Shown: positions 53,396-62,612 of the stretch, in pieces
Layout of the letters: each line of letters opens with the position of its first letter
How positions within the stretch are numbered: the stretch's first letter is position 1
Source of the DNA: Mesorhizobium sp. PAMC28654
GTDB taxonomy: Bacteria > Pseudomonadota > Alphaproteobacteria > Rhizobiales > Rhizobiaceae
Length of the DNA: 64,000 bases
Direction: 5' to 3'
Assembly (NCBI RefSeq): GCF_020616515.1
Contig: NZ_CP085135.1
Coordinates: 5,007,001-5,071,000, forward strand
Notes under the pieces: model-generated
The model's input: the letters and a program-made list of their open reading frames with translations, nothing else
Database searches by the model: none
Told to the model about the DNA's origin: nothing
Made by a program: the position numbers and the translations under genes

Positions 53396-54352
53396 TCAAG
53401 GGTGCCAGACGGAAACGAGACCGTCAAGAAACAAGCGGTCGGCGCCAAGTTCGTGCATTACATCGCCGCTGTAGTCGGGCAGGCCGAGCGCGCTGGTGAT
53501 CGTGCGCAGCATCGTCCTGGAGAACAGGAAGCCGCCGCGTTTTTCCGTGTTCTTCCATTCCACCACCTTGAGCTTGGCGTCGACGCCCTTGGTCGCCAGC
53601 CAGTCGACTGCCTCGGTCTCGCCGCCGACGCCGTCGATCAGCCCGTTGGCGACGCCCTGTCGGCCGGTGAAGATCGAGCCGTCGGCCAGCGCCAGCGCCT
53701 GCTCGTGGGTCATCTTGCGGCGCTCCGCGACAATGCCGACGAACCAGTCGTAGCTGTCGAGGATGAGCTTGCGGACCATGGCGCGTTCGTCGTCAGTCGT
53801 CGGCTTGAACGGTGAGGGCGAGGCCTTGAGCGGCGACGACTTCACTTCCTCGAGCTTGATGCCGAGCTTGTCCATCATGCCGCTGACATCCGGATACTGG
53901 ATGAGCACGCCGATCGACCCGACGATCGAGGATTTGTGGGCGACGATATGATCGGCCGCGCTTGCAATCATGTAACCCGCCGATGCGGCAAGGGTGCCGA
54001 CCTCGGCGACCACCGGCTTGTCCGCCGCCAGCTTGCGCACTTCCTCGTAGATGGTTTCGCCGCCGACCGTGGTGCCGCCCGGTGAATCGATCGCCAGGAT
54101 CACGCCTTTCACCTTGTCGGACTTGCGGATGCTCTCCAGGCGCTTGATCAGCTCATCGTCCTCGGTGATCGTGCCCTCGATCCTGACCTTGGCGATATGG
54201 TCGACCGTGGCGCCATTGAATTCGTCCCCGTAAAACCAGGAGGCGATGGCAACCAGCCCGAGCGCCAGGATCGCGATCGCCGCAACGCGCCAGAAGGTCA
54301 ATTTCCGCCGCAAGCGGCGGCGGTCGATCAGGTCGTCGGCTCTCAATGCCAT
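53396..54352 (-). CDS. sppA: Signal peptide peptidase SppA
   Basis: Membrane-anchored serine peptidase degrading cleaved signal peptides, 318 residues from MALRADDLI at 54352. One N-terminal membrane helix (WRVAAIAILALGLVAIASWF), then the protease domain with DSPGGTTVGGE, nucleophile Ser in GTLAASAGYMIAS and general base Lys in KSSPLKASPSPF. Compact 36-kDa type rather than the E. coli 67-kDa double-domain form. First gene of sppA-ihfB-lapA-OCD. Confidence 0.95.
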   Translation of the reverse strand: MALRADDLIDRRRLRRKLTFWRVAAIAILALGLVAIASWFYGDEFNGATVDHIAKVRIEGTITEDDELIKRLESIRKSDKVKGVILAIDSPGGTTVGGETIYEEVRKLAADKPVVAEVGTLAASAGYMIASAADHIVAHKSSIVGSIGVLIQYPDVSGMMDKLGIKLEEVKSSPLKASPSPFKPTTDDERAMVRKLILDSYDWFVGIVAERRKMTHEQALALADGSIFTGRQGVANGLIDGVGGETEAVDWLATKGVDAKLKVVEWKNTEKRGGFLFSRTMLRTITSALGLPDYSGDVMHELGADRLFLDGLVSVWHP

Positions 54353-54590
54353 GGTCTGCCTCATAGTCGCGGAAGCAGACGCTTTTAAAGCAAGCTCTGG
54401 CTCCCGGCTACCGGTTTCCTGAGAGGCTTGCAGCGAGGCGGAATGGCTTTCGGGGATATGACAACCGGTGGTGGATGAAAAATTAACGCATCACGCCCGT
54501 ATCTGATATGACACACCGTAGCAGGGATTTGATTTGGTTCACGCAGGGAAAGCTGTCATATTTTCGCGGTTTTCCTCCGCTTGTGCTTGC

Positions 54591-54619
54591 TTGAGAGCGT
54601 CGGCTTCCCACCTATAGGC
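54591..54619 (+). promoter_or_regulatory. Housekeeping promoter of the lptCAB operon
   Basis: CTTGAG (54591-54596), 17-nt spacer, TATAGG (54614-54619), fitting alphaproteobacterial sigma-70 promoters. It lies in the 290-bp divergent region between sppA and lptC. Confidence 0.6.
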
Positions 54620-54654
54620 GGTGTCCGGCGGGCAGGGCTATAAAGAAAGCTGTG

Positions 54655-55365
54655 ATGTTAGCGCGAACGATTGAACCAACCAACACCGAGACGGAGTTGG
54701 CTCCCCCGACGGCTGGCCTGGAGAGGGGCGATGCCTTCGGACGTGCGCAGCGCCATTCGCGCCGCGTGCGTATCCTGAAGTTCGCGATACCGCTGCTCGC
54801 TGTCGCGATCGCTGTCGGCTTTCCGGCCTATTCCTATCTCGCCGCGCCCATCTCGGTCGCGGTCCAGGCCGAAGGTACGGCTTTTTCCAATGGCAAGCTC
54901 GTCATGGCCAACCCCAAGCTGAATGGCTTCACCAAGGAGAAGCAGCCCTATTCGATGACCGCGTTGCGCGCCATACAGGACGTGACCAAGCAGGGCATCA
55001 TCGAACTGGAGGGCATCGATGCCAAGCTGCCGATCGCGATCGACAACATCGCCACCGTGAGCGCCTCGCGCGGCATCTATGATCGCGACGGCAACACGAT
55101 GAACCTGACTAGCGACGTCACGGTGAGCACCACCGACGGAATGGAAGCCAAATTCAAATCGGTCTTCCTCGACATGGGCAAAGGCACTATGAAGACGGGA
55201 GATCCCGTCGACGTCGGCAAAGGCGCGTCGCGGATCACCGCGGATTCCATGTCGGTCCAGGACAATGGCAAGGTTCTGATTTTCGAGAACAGGGTGCGCG
55301 TCAATATCGATTCCGCCAGCTTGGCGACAGAGGGAAAGAGCGGAGAATCCAATGCGGCTCAGTAG
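54655..55365 (+). CDS. lptC: LPS export system protein LptC
   Basis: Inner-membrane anchored periplasmic part of the Lpt bridge, 236 residues. One helix (about 38-58: ILKFAIPLLAVAIAVGFPAYS) and a beta-jellyroll periplasmic domain (ASRGIYDRDGNTMNLTSDVTVST). Start is ATG 54655 or the GTG at 54652 one codon before. Its 3' end overlaps lptA by 14 bp. Confidence 0.92.
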   Translation: MLARTIEPTNTETELAPPTAGLERGDAFGRAQRHSRRVRILKFAIPLLAVAIAVGFPAYSYLAAPISVAVQAEGTAFSNGKLVMANPKLNGFTKEKQPYSMTALRAIQDVTKQGIIELEGIDAKLPIAIDNIATVSASRGIYDRDGNTMNLTSDVTVSTTDGMEAKFKSVFLDMGKGTMKTGDPVDVGKGASRITADSMSVQDNGKVLIFENRVRVNIDSASLATEGKSGESNAAQ

Positions 55366-55954
55366 TTCGGCGCGGCTCATGGCTGCGACTTCGGCATTGC
55401 TGTTCCTGGGGCTGGCGTCGTCTTGGGCGCAAACGAACGCCACCAGCCAGATGTCAGGCCTCAAACTGTCCGGCGACAAGCCGATCCAGATTGAGAGCGA
55501 CAAGCTCGAGGTTCGGCAGGCGGAGAGCGTTGCGGTGTTCACCGGCAATGTAAGCGTCGTTCAGGGTCCGACCGTGCTCAAGGCCGGCAAGATGACGGTC
55601 TATTACGTCAAGGATCCAAGCGCCGCCGCCAAGGGCACGGAAGCCGCGGGCGCGGCGATGACCGGTTCGGCCAATATTGATCATCTGGAGGTAGAGGACA
55701 AAGTCTACATCAAGTCGGATCAGCAGGTCGCGACCGGTGACAGCGGCAGCTTCGACATGAAGAGCCAGGTGCTGGTGCTTTCGGGCAAGAAGGTCGTCCT
55801 GTCACAAAACGACAACGTCCTGGTGGGCTGCAAGCTGACCGTGCAGATGAAGAGCGGCCTGGCTCAGGTCGATCCCTGTAGTGGTCAGCGCGTCATGATG
55901 TCGATCACGCCGCCGAAGTCGGACGCGGCAAAACCGGACGCGGCAAAGCCCTAA
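55352..55954 (+). CDS. lptA: LPS transport periplasmic protein LptA
   Basis: 200 residues with a Sec signal peptide ([26 protein letters not shown]). The mature part is the OstA/LptA beta-jellyroll: [48 protein letters not shown] and [19 protein letters not shown]. Two cysteines near the end (GC and DPC). Alanine/proline-rich C-terminal tail ([11 protein letters not shown]) contains a short repeat. The stop and the lptB start share one base. Confidence 0.94.
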   Translation: MRLSSSARLMAATSALLFLGLASSWAQTNATSQMSGLKLSGDKPIQIESDKLEVRQAESVAVFTGNVSVVQGPTVLKAGKMTVYYVKDPSAAAKGTEAAGAAMTGSANIDHLEVEDKVYIKSDQQVATGDSGSFDMKSQVLVLSGKKVVLSQNDNVLVGCKLTVQMKSGLAQVDPCSGQRVMMSITPPKSDAAKPDAAKP

Positions 55955-56772
55955 TGGCCGGTGCATCCTCGCTGATGGCGCGTCTGTCGGGACGTGCCGC
56001 GAGCACGCTCGCGGCACCGGCCACGGTGACTGTCGATGCGGCAAAGTTCAAGGGAACCTTGATCGCCAAGGGCCTGACCAAGAGCTACAAGGGTCGCAAG
56101 GTCGTCAACGGCGTGACGCTTGGCGTGCGCGCCGGCGAGGCTGTTGGCCTGCTCGGTCCCAATGGCGCCGGCAAGACAACCTGTTTCTACATGGTTACCG
56201 GTCTGGTGCCGGTAGACGAAGGCACGATCGAGATCGACGGCTTCGACGTCACCTCGATGCCGATGTACCGCCGCGCGCGCCTGGGCATCGGCTATCTTCC
56301 GCAGGAAGCGTCGATCTTTCGTGGTCTTACCGTCGAGCAGAACATCCGTGCCGTGCTCGAAGTGGTCGAGAAGAGCCGCAAGGAACGCGAGCGCAGCCTC
56401 GACGAACTGCTCGAGGAATTTCACATCAGCCATTTGCGCAAGGCGCCGTCCATGTCGCTTTCGGGCGGCGAGCGTCGGCGTCTCGAAATCGCCCGTGCGC
56501 TGGCGACGCGTCCCGCCTACATGCTGCTCGACGAACCCTTTGCCGGCATCGACCCGATCGCCGTTGCCGATATCCAGCAATTGGTGCGCCATCTGACGGC
56601 ACGCGGCATCGGCGTGCTCATCACCGATCACAATGTCCGCGAGACGCTTGGCCTGATCGACCGCGCCTACATCATCCATGCGGGCCAGGTTCTGACCCAT
56701 GGCAGGGCCGATGAGGTGGTCGCAAACGCCGATGTGCGGCGGCTTTACCTCGGCGAGGGCTTCACCCTATAG
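55954..56772 (+). CDS. lptB: LPS export ABC transporter ATP-binding protein LptB
   Basis: 272 residues; ATPase of LptB2FG. Walker [11 protein letters not shown]-loop [14 protein letters not shown], signature LSGGERRR, Walker [14 protein letters not shown] and switch ITDHNVRE. The N-terminal 35 residues before the ABC domain are an extension typical of rhizobia. No lptF/lptG in the window, which is the usual unlinked arrangement. Confidence 0.96.
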   Translation: MAGASSLMARLSGRAASTLAAPATVTVDAAKFKGTLIAKGLTKSYKGRKVVNGVTLGVRAGEAVGLLGPNGAGKTTCFYMVTGLVPVDEGTIEIDGFDVTSMPMYRRARLGIGYLPQEASIFRGLTVEQNIRAVLEVVEKSRKERERSLDELLEEFHISHLRKAPSMSLSGGERRRLEIARALATRPAYMLLDEPFAGIDPIAVADIQQLVRHLTARGIGVLITDHNVRETLGLIDRAYIIHAGQVLTHGRADEVVANADVRRLYLGEGFTL

Positions 56773-56872
56773 AGCGGCTCCTCGTTTCACGGAAACGCGG
56801 AACCGCCCTGGCTCTTTGTTCGACGCAATTCCGGCCGGAAAACCGTTTGACACTTTTCCTGGAATTGCTCTG
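56773..56872. repeat. Palindromic intergenic repeat, copy C
   Basis: agagcggctcctcGTTTCACGGAAACgcggaaccgccctggctc ... GCAATTCC GGCCGGAAAACCGTTTGACACTTTTCC TGGAATTGCTC. Same layout as copies A and B. It lies between lptB and rpoN and makes a GGAATTGC/GCAATTCC stem. Together with about 190 bp of further non-coding DNA it fills the 56773-57068 gap. Confidence 0.75.
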
Positions 56873-57068
56873 AGCGAAAATCGCGTCGACAGCGCGATTT
56901 TCGTACGCTTTGGCGTGATTTCTTCGATTTTTGTCGCCTGATAACGTCTTCGTAAACGCGATTTGCTAGTCATTGCTTGACAAGCAAAAGCCGGGCCAGT
57001 TTCTATGTCCGGCTGAAAAAATCCTGTCCGCGTTGCGGATGCGTAGACGAGGCGTTTGAAACCGAACC

Positions 57069-58595
57069 ATGGCGCTGGCGGCGAAGCTACAGCTACGACA
57101 GTCGCAGTCGCTGGTGATGACGCCGCAGCTGATGCAGTCGATTCGGCTGTTGCAGTTCACCCATGTCGAGCTGGAGCGCTTCATCGATGACGAGATCGAG
57201 CGCAACCCTCTGCTTGAGCGGGCCGAACCACAAGATGACGCGGCAAGCGACCAGGCACAGAAGAACGATGTCGAGCCGGAAGCCGCCGCCGAGGGCGACT
57301 GGTTCGAGAGCGAGACGGCATGGAGCGCCGAGGCGATCTCGGAAAAGCTCGACAGTTCGCTGGAGAACCTGTTTCCCGACGATCCGGGCACGAGCGAGCG
57401 GCTTGGTCCCGACCTGACGGCCCAGTGGAAGTCGGCGGCCGGCAACGGATCCGCAACCTCGTCCGAAGGGCTTGACGCGGGCGACATGGCCGCCACCGCC
57501 ATCACGCTGCGCGATCATGTCAGTGAACAGGTCGCCCTTGCCTTCGCCGATCCGGCGGCCCGACTGATCGCCGGCGAACTCGCCGACAGTCTCGACGAAG
57601 CCGGCTATATGCGCGCCGACATGGCCGAGATCGCGGCTCGTCTGGGCACGGACTCCGCCGCCATGGCCAGGGTCCTGGCGGTCTGCCAGACCTTCGAGCC
57701 CGCCGGTCTCTTCGCCCGCGACCTCGCTGAGTGCCTGTCGCTGCAGCTTGCCGTGCGCGACCGCCTCGATCCGGCGATGAAGGCGCTGGTCGCCAATCTC
57801 GAACTGTTGGCGCGACGCGATTTCCAGACGTTGAAGCGGATTTGTGGCGTCGACGAAGAGGATCTGCTCGACATGCTGGCAGAGATCCGGGCGCTTGACC
57901 CCCGGCCTGGAACGGTGTTTTCGGTCGGCGCCAGCGACGCGATCGTCGCCGACGTCGAGGTGCGGGCGGCCAATGACGGCAGCTGGACGGTCGAACTCAA
58001 TGCTGAAACGCTGCCACGCGTGCTGGTCGACCATATCTATTTCGCCCAGGTGTCGCCGCATGCGAAAAACCAGACGGAAAAGGATTTCCTGGCCGAGTGC
58101 CTGCAGAACGCCAACTGGCTGACGCGCAGCCTCGACCAGCGCGCCAAGACTATCCTCAAGGTCGCCTCTGAAATCGTTCGCCAGCAGGATGCCTTCCTGG
58201 TGCACGGCGTGCGCCACCTCAAGCCGCTCAACCTGCGCACCGTGGCCGACGCCATCGGCATGCATGAATCGACGGTCAGCCGGGTCACGGCCAACAAATA
58301 CATGCTGACGCCGCGTGGCGTGTTCGAGCTGCGTTACTTCTTCACCGCCTCGATCGCCGCGTCGGGCGGTGGTGACGCGCATTCGTCGGAGGCGGTGCGT
58401 GACCGCATCAAGCAATTGATCGACGAGGAGAAGCCCGCCGACGTGCTCTCCGACGATGCGATCGTCGATATGCTGCGCGAGAGTGGCGTCGATATAGCCA
58501 GGCGCACCGTGGCCAAATATCGCGAGGGCATGAATATTCCCTCGTCGGTGCAGCGGCGACGCGAAAAGCGCGCTCTGGCCAGCGTCGGCCGCTAG
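57069..58595 (+). CDS. rpoN: RNA polymerase sigma-54 factor
   Basis: 508 residues. Region I LQLRQSQSLVMTPQLMQSIRLLQ is Gln/Leu rich; region II is acidic; region III has the core-binding domain, HTH (LRTVADAIGMHESTVSRVTANKYM) and the RpoN box ARRTVAKYREG near residue 490. Controls nitrogen and C4-dicarboxylate genes via enhancer binding proteins. Neighbours hpf and ptsN match the classical rpoN locus. Confidence 0.97.
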   Translation: MALAAKLQLRQSQSLVMTPQLMQSIRLLQFTHVELERFIDDEIERNPLLERAEPQDDAASDQAQKNDVEPEAAAEGDWFESETAWSAEAISEKLDSSLENLFPDDPGTSERLGPDLTAQWKSAAGNGSATSSEGLDAGDMAATAITLRDHVSEQVALAFADPAARLIAGELADSLDEAGYMRADMAEIAARLGTDSAAMARVLAVCQTFEPAGLFARDLAECLSLQLAVRDRLDPAMKALVANLELLARRDFQTLKRICGVDEEDLLDMLAEIRALDPRPGTVFSVGASDAIVADVEVRAANDGSWTVELNAETLPRVLVDHIYFAQVSPHAKNQTEKDFLAECLQNANWLTRSLDQRAKTILKVASEIVRQQDAFLVHGVRHLKPLNLRTVADAIGMHESTVSRVTANKYMLTPRGVFELRYFFTASIAASGGGDAHSSEAVRDRIKQLIDEEKPADVLSDDAIVDMLRESGVDIARRTVAKYREGMNIPSSVQRRREKRALASVGR

Positions 58596-58951
58596 AATGC
58601 AGCCTGTTTTAGCGTAGCAGGCCCCTGAAAGAGGGGGCGGCGGCCGCGGCGGCGCTTGAAACACATGTTGTCCACAGGGCCTTTATCCGGGCGCGATTGC
58701 CACCGGGGCCCGGCTTCATTGACAAGCTGCGGTGAAGTGGCTAGAAGCCCGCCCGCATGAGACGGGCTGATCGCCCGCATGCGGATGGTCCGTCAAGACG
58801 GTGGCCTAGGGATGGCCAAGAGGCGGCTTGTGATCAACTGGAAAGTTCGGATTTAAAATCGGCGCGAGTGACGCCGCAAAGCTTGTGCGCACGGACCACG
58901 AGTATAAACTCTGGCCAGTTTGAAGCCTGGGCAAGAAAGGTCAGTTTTCAG

Positions 58952-59536
58952 ATGAAACTGCGCATATCGGGAAAACACATGGATATCGGCGATGCGTTTC
59001 GTACGCGTATCAACGACCGTGTCGGCGAAGCGATCGGAAAGTATTTCGACCGCGGATTTTCGGGGCACGTCACCGTCATCAAATCGGGGTCGCGCTATTC
59101 GGCGGATTGCATGATCCGGCTGGATTCCGGCGCCTCGCTGCAGGCCACTGGCGATGCCCAGGATCCGACGCTGGCCTTCGAGGCCGCCGCGGATCGGCTG
59201 GAGACCCGCCTGAGGCGCTACAAGCGCCGTCTGAAGTCGCACAATTCAGGCAATGGCAATGGTGAGCCCACCGACATCGCCTATGCCGTGATGGCGCCGC
59301 TTGCCGATGACGACGAGGACATTCCGGAGAATTACGCGCCGGCCATCGTCGCCGAATCAACCATGACGCTGCAGACCATGTCGGTGGCGTCCGCTGTCAT
59401 CGAGCTCGACACCAAGGAGAGCCCGGTCTTCGTGTTCCGCAACGCCGGAAACGAACATCTCAACATCGTCTATCGCCGGCCCGATGGAAACATCGGCTGG
59501 ATCGACCCGTCCATGACCAAGGTCGCACAGGGATAA
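58952..59536 (+). CDS. hpf: Ribosome hibernation-promoting factor, long form
   Basis: 194 residues. N-terminal S30AE domain (KLRISGKHMDIGDAFRTRINDRVGEAIGKYF) binds the 30S subunit; C-terminal domain (ESPVFVFRNAGNEHLNIVYRRPDGNIGWIDP) dimerises ribosomes to 100S. Start ATG 58952. Between rpoN and this gene is a 356-bp gap with two small hairpins (58602-58622 and 58621-58638) and no ORF I trust; a short promoter may lie near 58883-58908. Confidence 0.94.
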   Translation: MKLRISGKHMDIGDAFRTRINDRVGEAIGKYFDRGFSGHVTVIKSGSRYSADCMIRLDSGASLQATGDAQDPTLAFEAAADRLETRLRRYKRRLKSHNSGNGNGEPTDIAYAVMAPLADDDEDIPENYAPAIVAESTMTLQTMSVASAVIELDTKESPVFVFRNAGNEHLNIVYRRPDGNIGWIDPSMTKVAQG

Positions 59537-59595
59537 AAAGCCGGCCGCACGAGGGGTGGGGACTGGTGACGGCAGGCGAACAAGGATTTTCAAGC

Positions 59596-60060
59596 ATGGA
59601 TCTGAGCGATCTTATCAACGTTCCGGCAATCTTGCCGGCGTTGAAGGCGAACTCCAAGAAGCAGCTGCTGCAATTGCTGTCCGAAAGGGCGGCCGCGATT
59701 TCCGGCATTCCGGAGCGCGAGGTGTTCGACACCATCCTGCAGCGCGAGCGGCTGGGCTCGACCGGCGTGGGTAATGGCATTGCCATTCCGCATGGCAAAC
59801 TGGCCGGGGTGAAGCGCATCGCCGGCGTGTTCGCCCGGCTGGAGACGCCGGTCGATTTCGAAGCGCTGGACGACCAGCCGGTCGATCTGGTGTTTCTGCT
59901 GCTGGCGCCTGAAGGCGCCGGCGCGGACCACCTCAAGGCGCTGTCACGCATCGCGCGCGTGCTGCGCGACGCCGACACCGTGGCCAAGATCAGGGGTACG
60001 CGCGATGCCGTCGCAATCCACGCGCTGTTGTCGGATACCCAGGCCTCGCACGCAGCCTGA
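59596..60060 (+). CDS. ptsN: PTS IIA-like nitrogen regulatory protein PtsN
   Basis: 154 residues, EIIA-Ntr. Phosphorylated His in GNGIAIPHGKLAGV, with LERLGSTGVGNG-type N-terminal context and LVFLLLAPEGAGADHLKALSRIAR. Controls K+ uptake and nitrogen signalling through PtsP-PtsO. Start ATG 59596 after AAGGAT. Third gene of the rpoN cluster. Confidence 0.96.
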   Translation: MDLSDLINVPAILPALKANSKKQLLQLLSERAAAISGIPEREVFDTILQRERLGSTGVGNGIAIPHGKLAGVKRIAGVFARLETPVDFEALDDQPVDLVFLLLAPEGAGADHLKALSRIARVLRDADTVAKIRGTRDAVAIHALLSDTQASHAA

Positions 60061-60082
60061 AATTCGTATTTGAAATCCCTAC

Positions 60083-60103
60083 AGGGCCGCCTTGGGCGGC
60101 CCT
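60083..60103. terminator. Hairpin between ptsN and DUF1150
   Basis: AGGGCCGCC / GGCGGCCCT with a 3-nt loop, 22 bp after the ptsN stop and 23 bp from the end of the convergent DUF1150 gene; weak T-tract (TTGCCGTTTC). It probably works for both genes. Confidence 0.7.
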
Positions 60104-60126
60104 TGCCGTTTCACCGTACTCGTCGG

Positions 60127-60384
60127 TTAGTGGATCGCGACCGTGGTGAGGTCGTTTTCCATGGCGCCGGCCAGCGCACGGTCGCGGGCGTCGGCAAGCA
60201 GGATCGGCTGGCCGTTGGCGGCAAACAGCGCCCACAGTTGCATGCCGGGAGCGATTTCGCCGAGGCCGGGGAAGCGGCCGAGCAATTCGTCACTCGACAC
60301 TTTTCTGAGATAGGCGACCGAGCCTTCGCCGAGATGGGCGAATTCGCCGCTGGTCATAATGATGGTTTCGTCAGTTCTGGTCAT
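60127..60384 (-). CDS. DUF1150 family protein
   Basis: 85 residues; MTRTDETIIMTSGEFAHLGEGSVAYLR, ELLGRFPGL and LWALFAANGQPILLADARDRALAGAMENDL are typical of this alphaproteobacterial family, which often follows a small heat-shock gene as here. Function unknown. GGAGG ribosome site. It is downstream of hsp20 on the same strand, so is probably part of the heat-shock operon. Confidence 0.93.
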   Translation of the reverse strand: MTRTDETIIMTSGEFAHLGEGSVAYLRKVSSDELLGRFPGLGEIAPGMQLWALFAANGQPILLADARDRALAGAMENDLTTVAIH

Positions 60385-60447
60385 TTTAGCCTCCTTGGCG
60401 CGAGGATGCCGCTCAAGGCCATCCCGCTAAGAGCCATTCAATTTTCC

Positions 60448-60491
60448 GCATCGTGCTTTCGGAAAATCGGTGCCGATGTTCCGGCCGATGC
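60448..60491. repeat. Cruciform repeat between hsp20 and DUF1150
   Basis: Outer arms GCATCG (60448-60453) and CGATGC (60486-60491), inner arms ATCGG TG CCGAT (60466-60477). A palindromic element common in rhizobial intergenic DNA; it sits inside the putative operon and could stabilise or attenuate the transcript. Confidence 0.7.
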
Positions 60492-60502
60492 AGTGGTAAA
60501 GA

Positions 60503-60928
60503 TCAGTCTTTCACCGATATGTTTATTTTCCGTACCAGCCGTTCAGACTCCGGCCGATCGAGATCGATCGACAAAAGGCCGTTCTTCAACTCCGCCGCGA
60601 TCACCCGCATGCCGTCGGCCAGCACGAAACAGCGCTGGAACTGGCGCGCGGCAATGCCGCGGTGGAGGAATTCGCGCTCGGTATCGTCACTTTGACGGCC
60701 GCGCACGACCAACTGGTTTTCCTCCGTGGTCACGTCGAGATCGCTTTCGGCGAAACCGGCAACGGCAAGTGTGATGCGCAACCGTTCGGTCTTGCCGTCA
60801 ACGCCGCTGAGCCGCTCGATGTTATAGGGAGGGTAGCTGTCGCCGGATTTCGCCAAACGTTCCAGGGTTTTTTCCATGGCGTCGAAACCGAGGAGAAGCG
60901 GGCTGGAAAAGGGCGTCATTCGGCTCAT
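60503..60928 (-). CDS. Small heat-shock protein (Hsp20/alpha-crystallin, IbpA-type)
   Basis: ATP-independent holdase, 141 residues. Start MSRMTPFSSPLLLGFDAME at 60928. Alpha-crystallin domain from YNIERL to KINISVKD, with LAVAGFAESDLDVTTEENQLVVRGRQ and the GIAARQFQRCFVLADGMRV (A-G-L-like) and ELKNGLLSIDL motifs. Upstream are an RpoH promoter and a ROSE-like thermometer. Followed by DUF1150. Confidence 0.95.
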   Translation of the reverse strand: MSRMTPFSSPLLLGFDAMEKTLERLAKSGDSYPPYNIERLSGVDGKTERLRITLAVAGFAESDLDVTTEENQLVVRGRQSDDTEREFLHRGIAARQFQRCFVLADGMRVIAAELKNGLLSIDLDRPESERLVRKINISVKD

Positions 60929-60990
60929 GTTACACTGTCCTCTCAAGAGCGACATAAAGTGGAAAAACCCGGATGGCATTTTTCCCGCTG
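60929..60990 (-). promoter_or_regulatory. ROSE-like RNA thermometer in the hsp20 leader
   Basis: From the predicted start at about 60990: hairpin I GGGAAAAA/TTTTTCC (60985-60961), then hairpin II TGTC-G-CTCT TG AGAG-GACA (60954-60936), in which UCGCU (a UYGCU motif) with one bulged G pairs with the Shine-Dalgarno AGAGGA. This is the diagnostic feature of ROSE elements. Confidence 0.72.
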
Positions 60991-60996
60991 GTCTTG

Positions 60997-61025
60997 ATAT
61001 GGTCCGCCTCGCGGTCAAGTTCAAG
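60997..61025 (-). promoter_or_regulatory. RpoH-type promoter of hsp20
   Basis: Minus strand CTTGAA (61025-61020), 17-nt spacer, CCATAT (61002-60997), a perfect match to the rhizobial heat-shock sigma consensus. Confidence 0.82.
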
Positions 61026-61192
61026 CCACCAAGAAGCCCGCCCCAAAAGACCACGTCGTGGACTCACAACTATGATCGACATGGCGCTTGAAGATCTAGG
61101 GAGAAGCGCGCAGGTCGGGGTTATTCCCCCGTCCGAGCGGTTCGATCTGGCGGTCAGCCTGCGTCCGCGACCCCGCCAAACAAGGAATTGAA

Positions 61193-62134
61193 ATGCCCCA
61201 GACTCGCAAGATCATCATCGACACGGATCCCGGCCAGGACGATGCCGTCGCCATATTGCTGGCGCTCGGCAGCGCTGAGCTGGAGATCGTCGGCATCACC
61301 GCCGTGGCCGGCAACGTGCCGCTGAAGCTTACCGAAAAGAATGCCCGCAAGATCTGCGAACTGGCCGGACGGCCGGACATCAAGGTCTACGCCGGAGCAA
61401 TCCGCCCGCTGATGCGTCAACTCGTCACCGCCGAGGAAGTGCACGGCCAGACCGGCCTCAACGGACCGCAATTGCCCGAACCCGTGATGAAGCTGCAGGA
61501 CCAATATGCCGTCGATTTCATCGTTGACACGCTAATGAAGGAAGAGAGCGGCACCCTCACGCTGTGCCCACTCGGGCCGCTGACCAACATCGCTCTGGCG
61601 CTGATCCGCGAGCCGAGGATCGCGCCGCGGATCAAGGAAATCGTGCTGATGGGCGGCGGCTACTTCGAAGGTGGCAATGTCACGCCGGCGGCCGAGTTCA
61701 ACATCTATGTCGATCCGCATGCCGCCGATGTCGTCTTCCGGTCCGGCGTTCCGATCGTCATGATGCCGCTCGACGTCACCCACAAGGCGCTGACCACGAC
61801 CAAGCGCACGCAGGCCTTCCGCGCGCTCGGCACCAAAGTCGGCATCGCCACCGCCGACATGCTGGAATTTTTCGAGCGTTACGACGAAGGGAAATATGGC
61901 ACCGATGGCGGACCGCTGCACGACCCCTGCGTCATCGCCTATCTGCTGAAGCCGGAGCTGTTCAAGGGTCGCAACTGCAACGTCAGCATCGAGACCGCCT
62001 CGGAACTCACCATGGGCATGACCGTGATCGACTGGTGGGGCGTCACCAAGCGGCCGAAGAACGCCATGGTGATGCGTGACATCGACCATGATGGTTTCTT
62101 CGCGCTGCTGGTGGAGAGGCTGGGACGGCTTTAG
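61193..62134 (+). CDS. Inosine/uridine-preferring nucleoside hydrolase
   Basis: Ca2+-dependent N-ribohydrolase, 313 residues, cytosolic. DTDPGQDDAVAILLA (signature DTDxGxDD), VYAGAIRPLMR, LCPLGPLTNIALAL, IVLMGGGYFEGGNVTPAAEFNIYVDPHAA and the LHDPCVIAY motif with the catalytic Asp/His environment. The pyrimidine or purine preference (RihA/IunH) cannot be told. It is preceded by the divergent hsp20 region. Confidence 0.94.
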   Translation: MPQTRKIIIDTDPGQDDAVAILLALGSAELEIVGITAVAGNVPLKLTEKNARKICELAGRPDIKVYAGAIRPLMRQLVTAEEVHGQTGLNGPQLPEPVMKLQDQYAVDFIVDTLMKEESGTLTLCPLGPLTNIALALIREPRIAPRIKEIVLMGGGYFEGGNVTPAAEFNIYVDPHAADVVFRSGVPIVMMPLDVTHKALTTTKRTQAFRALGTKVGIATADMLEFFERYDEGKYGTDGGPLHDPCVIAYLLKPELFKGRNCNVSIETASELTMGMTVIDWWGVTKRPKNAMVMRDIDHDGFFALLVERLGRL

Positions 62135-62198
62135 TTCCTGTTTCTGGTGCGTGTCATCCAGAGCCGATGGGTGCTCTGGATGACACGCATCGGGTTGC

Positions 62199-62564
62199 TC
62201 AATCGCGAAGCAGACGAAAGGTATCGCTGTCGTTCTCACGGTGCTGCCGCTCAATCGAAACGTCCGATCCGGCAGTTCGCGGAGCGTCGTTATAAACGAA
62301 GACCAACGTGTTATTTTCCCTGAGGCGGACACCGTAGAGGTAACGGGACCCGCCGGTGAGTGCGGTATCCGGAGACGGAGAGGCGTCGAGGACGGTGGCA
62401 ACTGTGCCCGTCATGCGATCCCGGCTGATGATCGGGCTGGCCTGCCTTGCTACCAGCGCGGTAACTGCAAGAAAACACAGGCTCAGGACGAGAGCCGAGA
62501 GAAATATGTCCCTGAGATTTTCCCTCACGACCAAAGCGACGACGATAAACCTTGAATTGGCCAT
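62199..62564 (-). CDS. Small membrane protein of unknown function (paralogue 1), 121 aa
   Basis: Ribosome site AAGGAAA. One N-terminal membrane helix (IFLSALVLSLCFLAVTALVA) then an extracytoplasmic-like beta domain with RMTGTVATVL, LYGVRLRENNTLVFVYNDAP and GSDVSIERQHREN. The second half matches the neighbouring gene at 62613 in pattern. I do not recognise the family. Confidence 0.75.
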   Translation of the reverse strand: MANSRFIVVALVVRENLRDIFLSALVLSLCFLAVTALVARQASPIISRDRMTGTVATVLDASPSPDTALTGGSRYLYGVRLRENNTLVFVYNDAPRTAGSDVSIERQHRENDSDTFRLLRD

Positions 62565-62612
62565 CCATTTTCCTTGGCTGTGAGCATTTGAAGCTGCTCA
62601 CAGAGCAATGCT

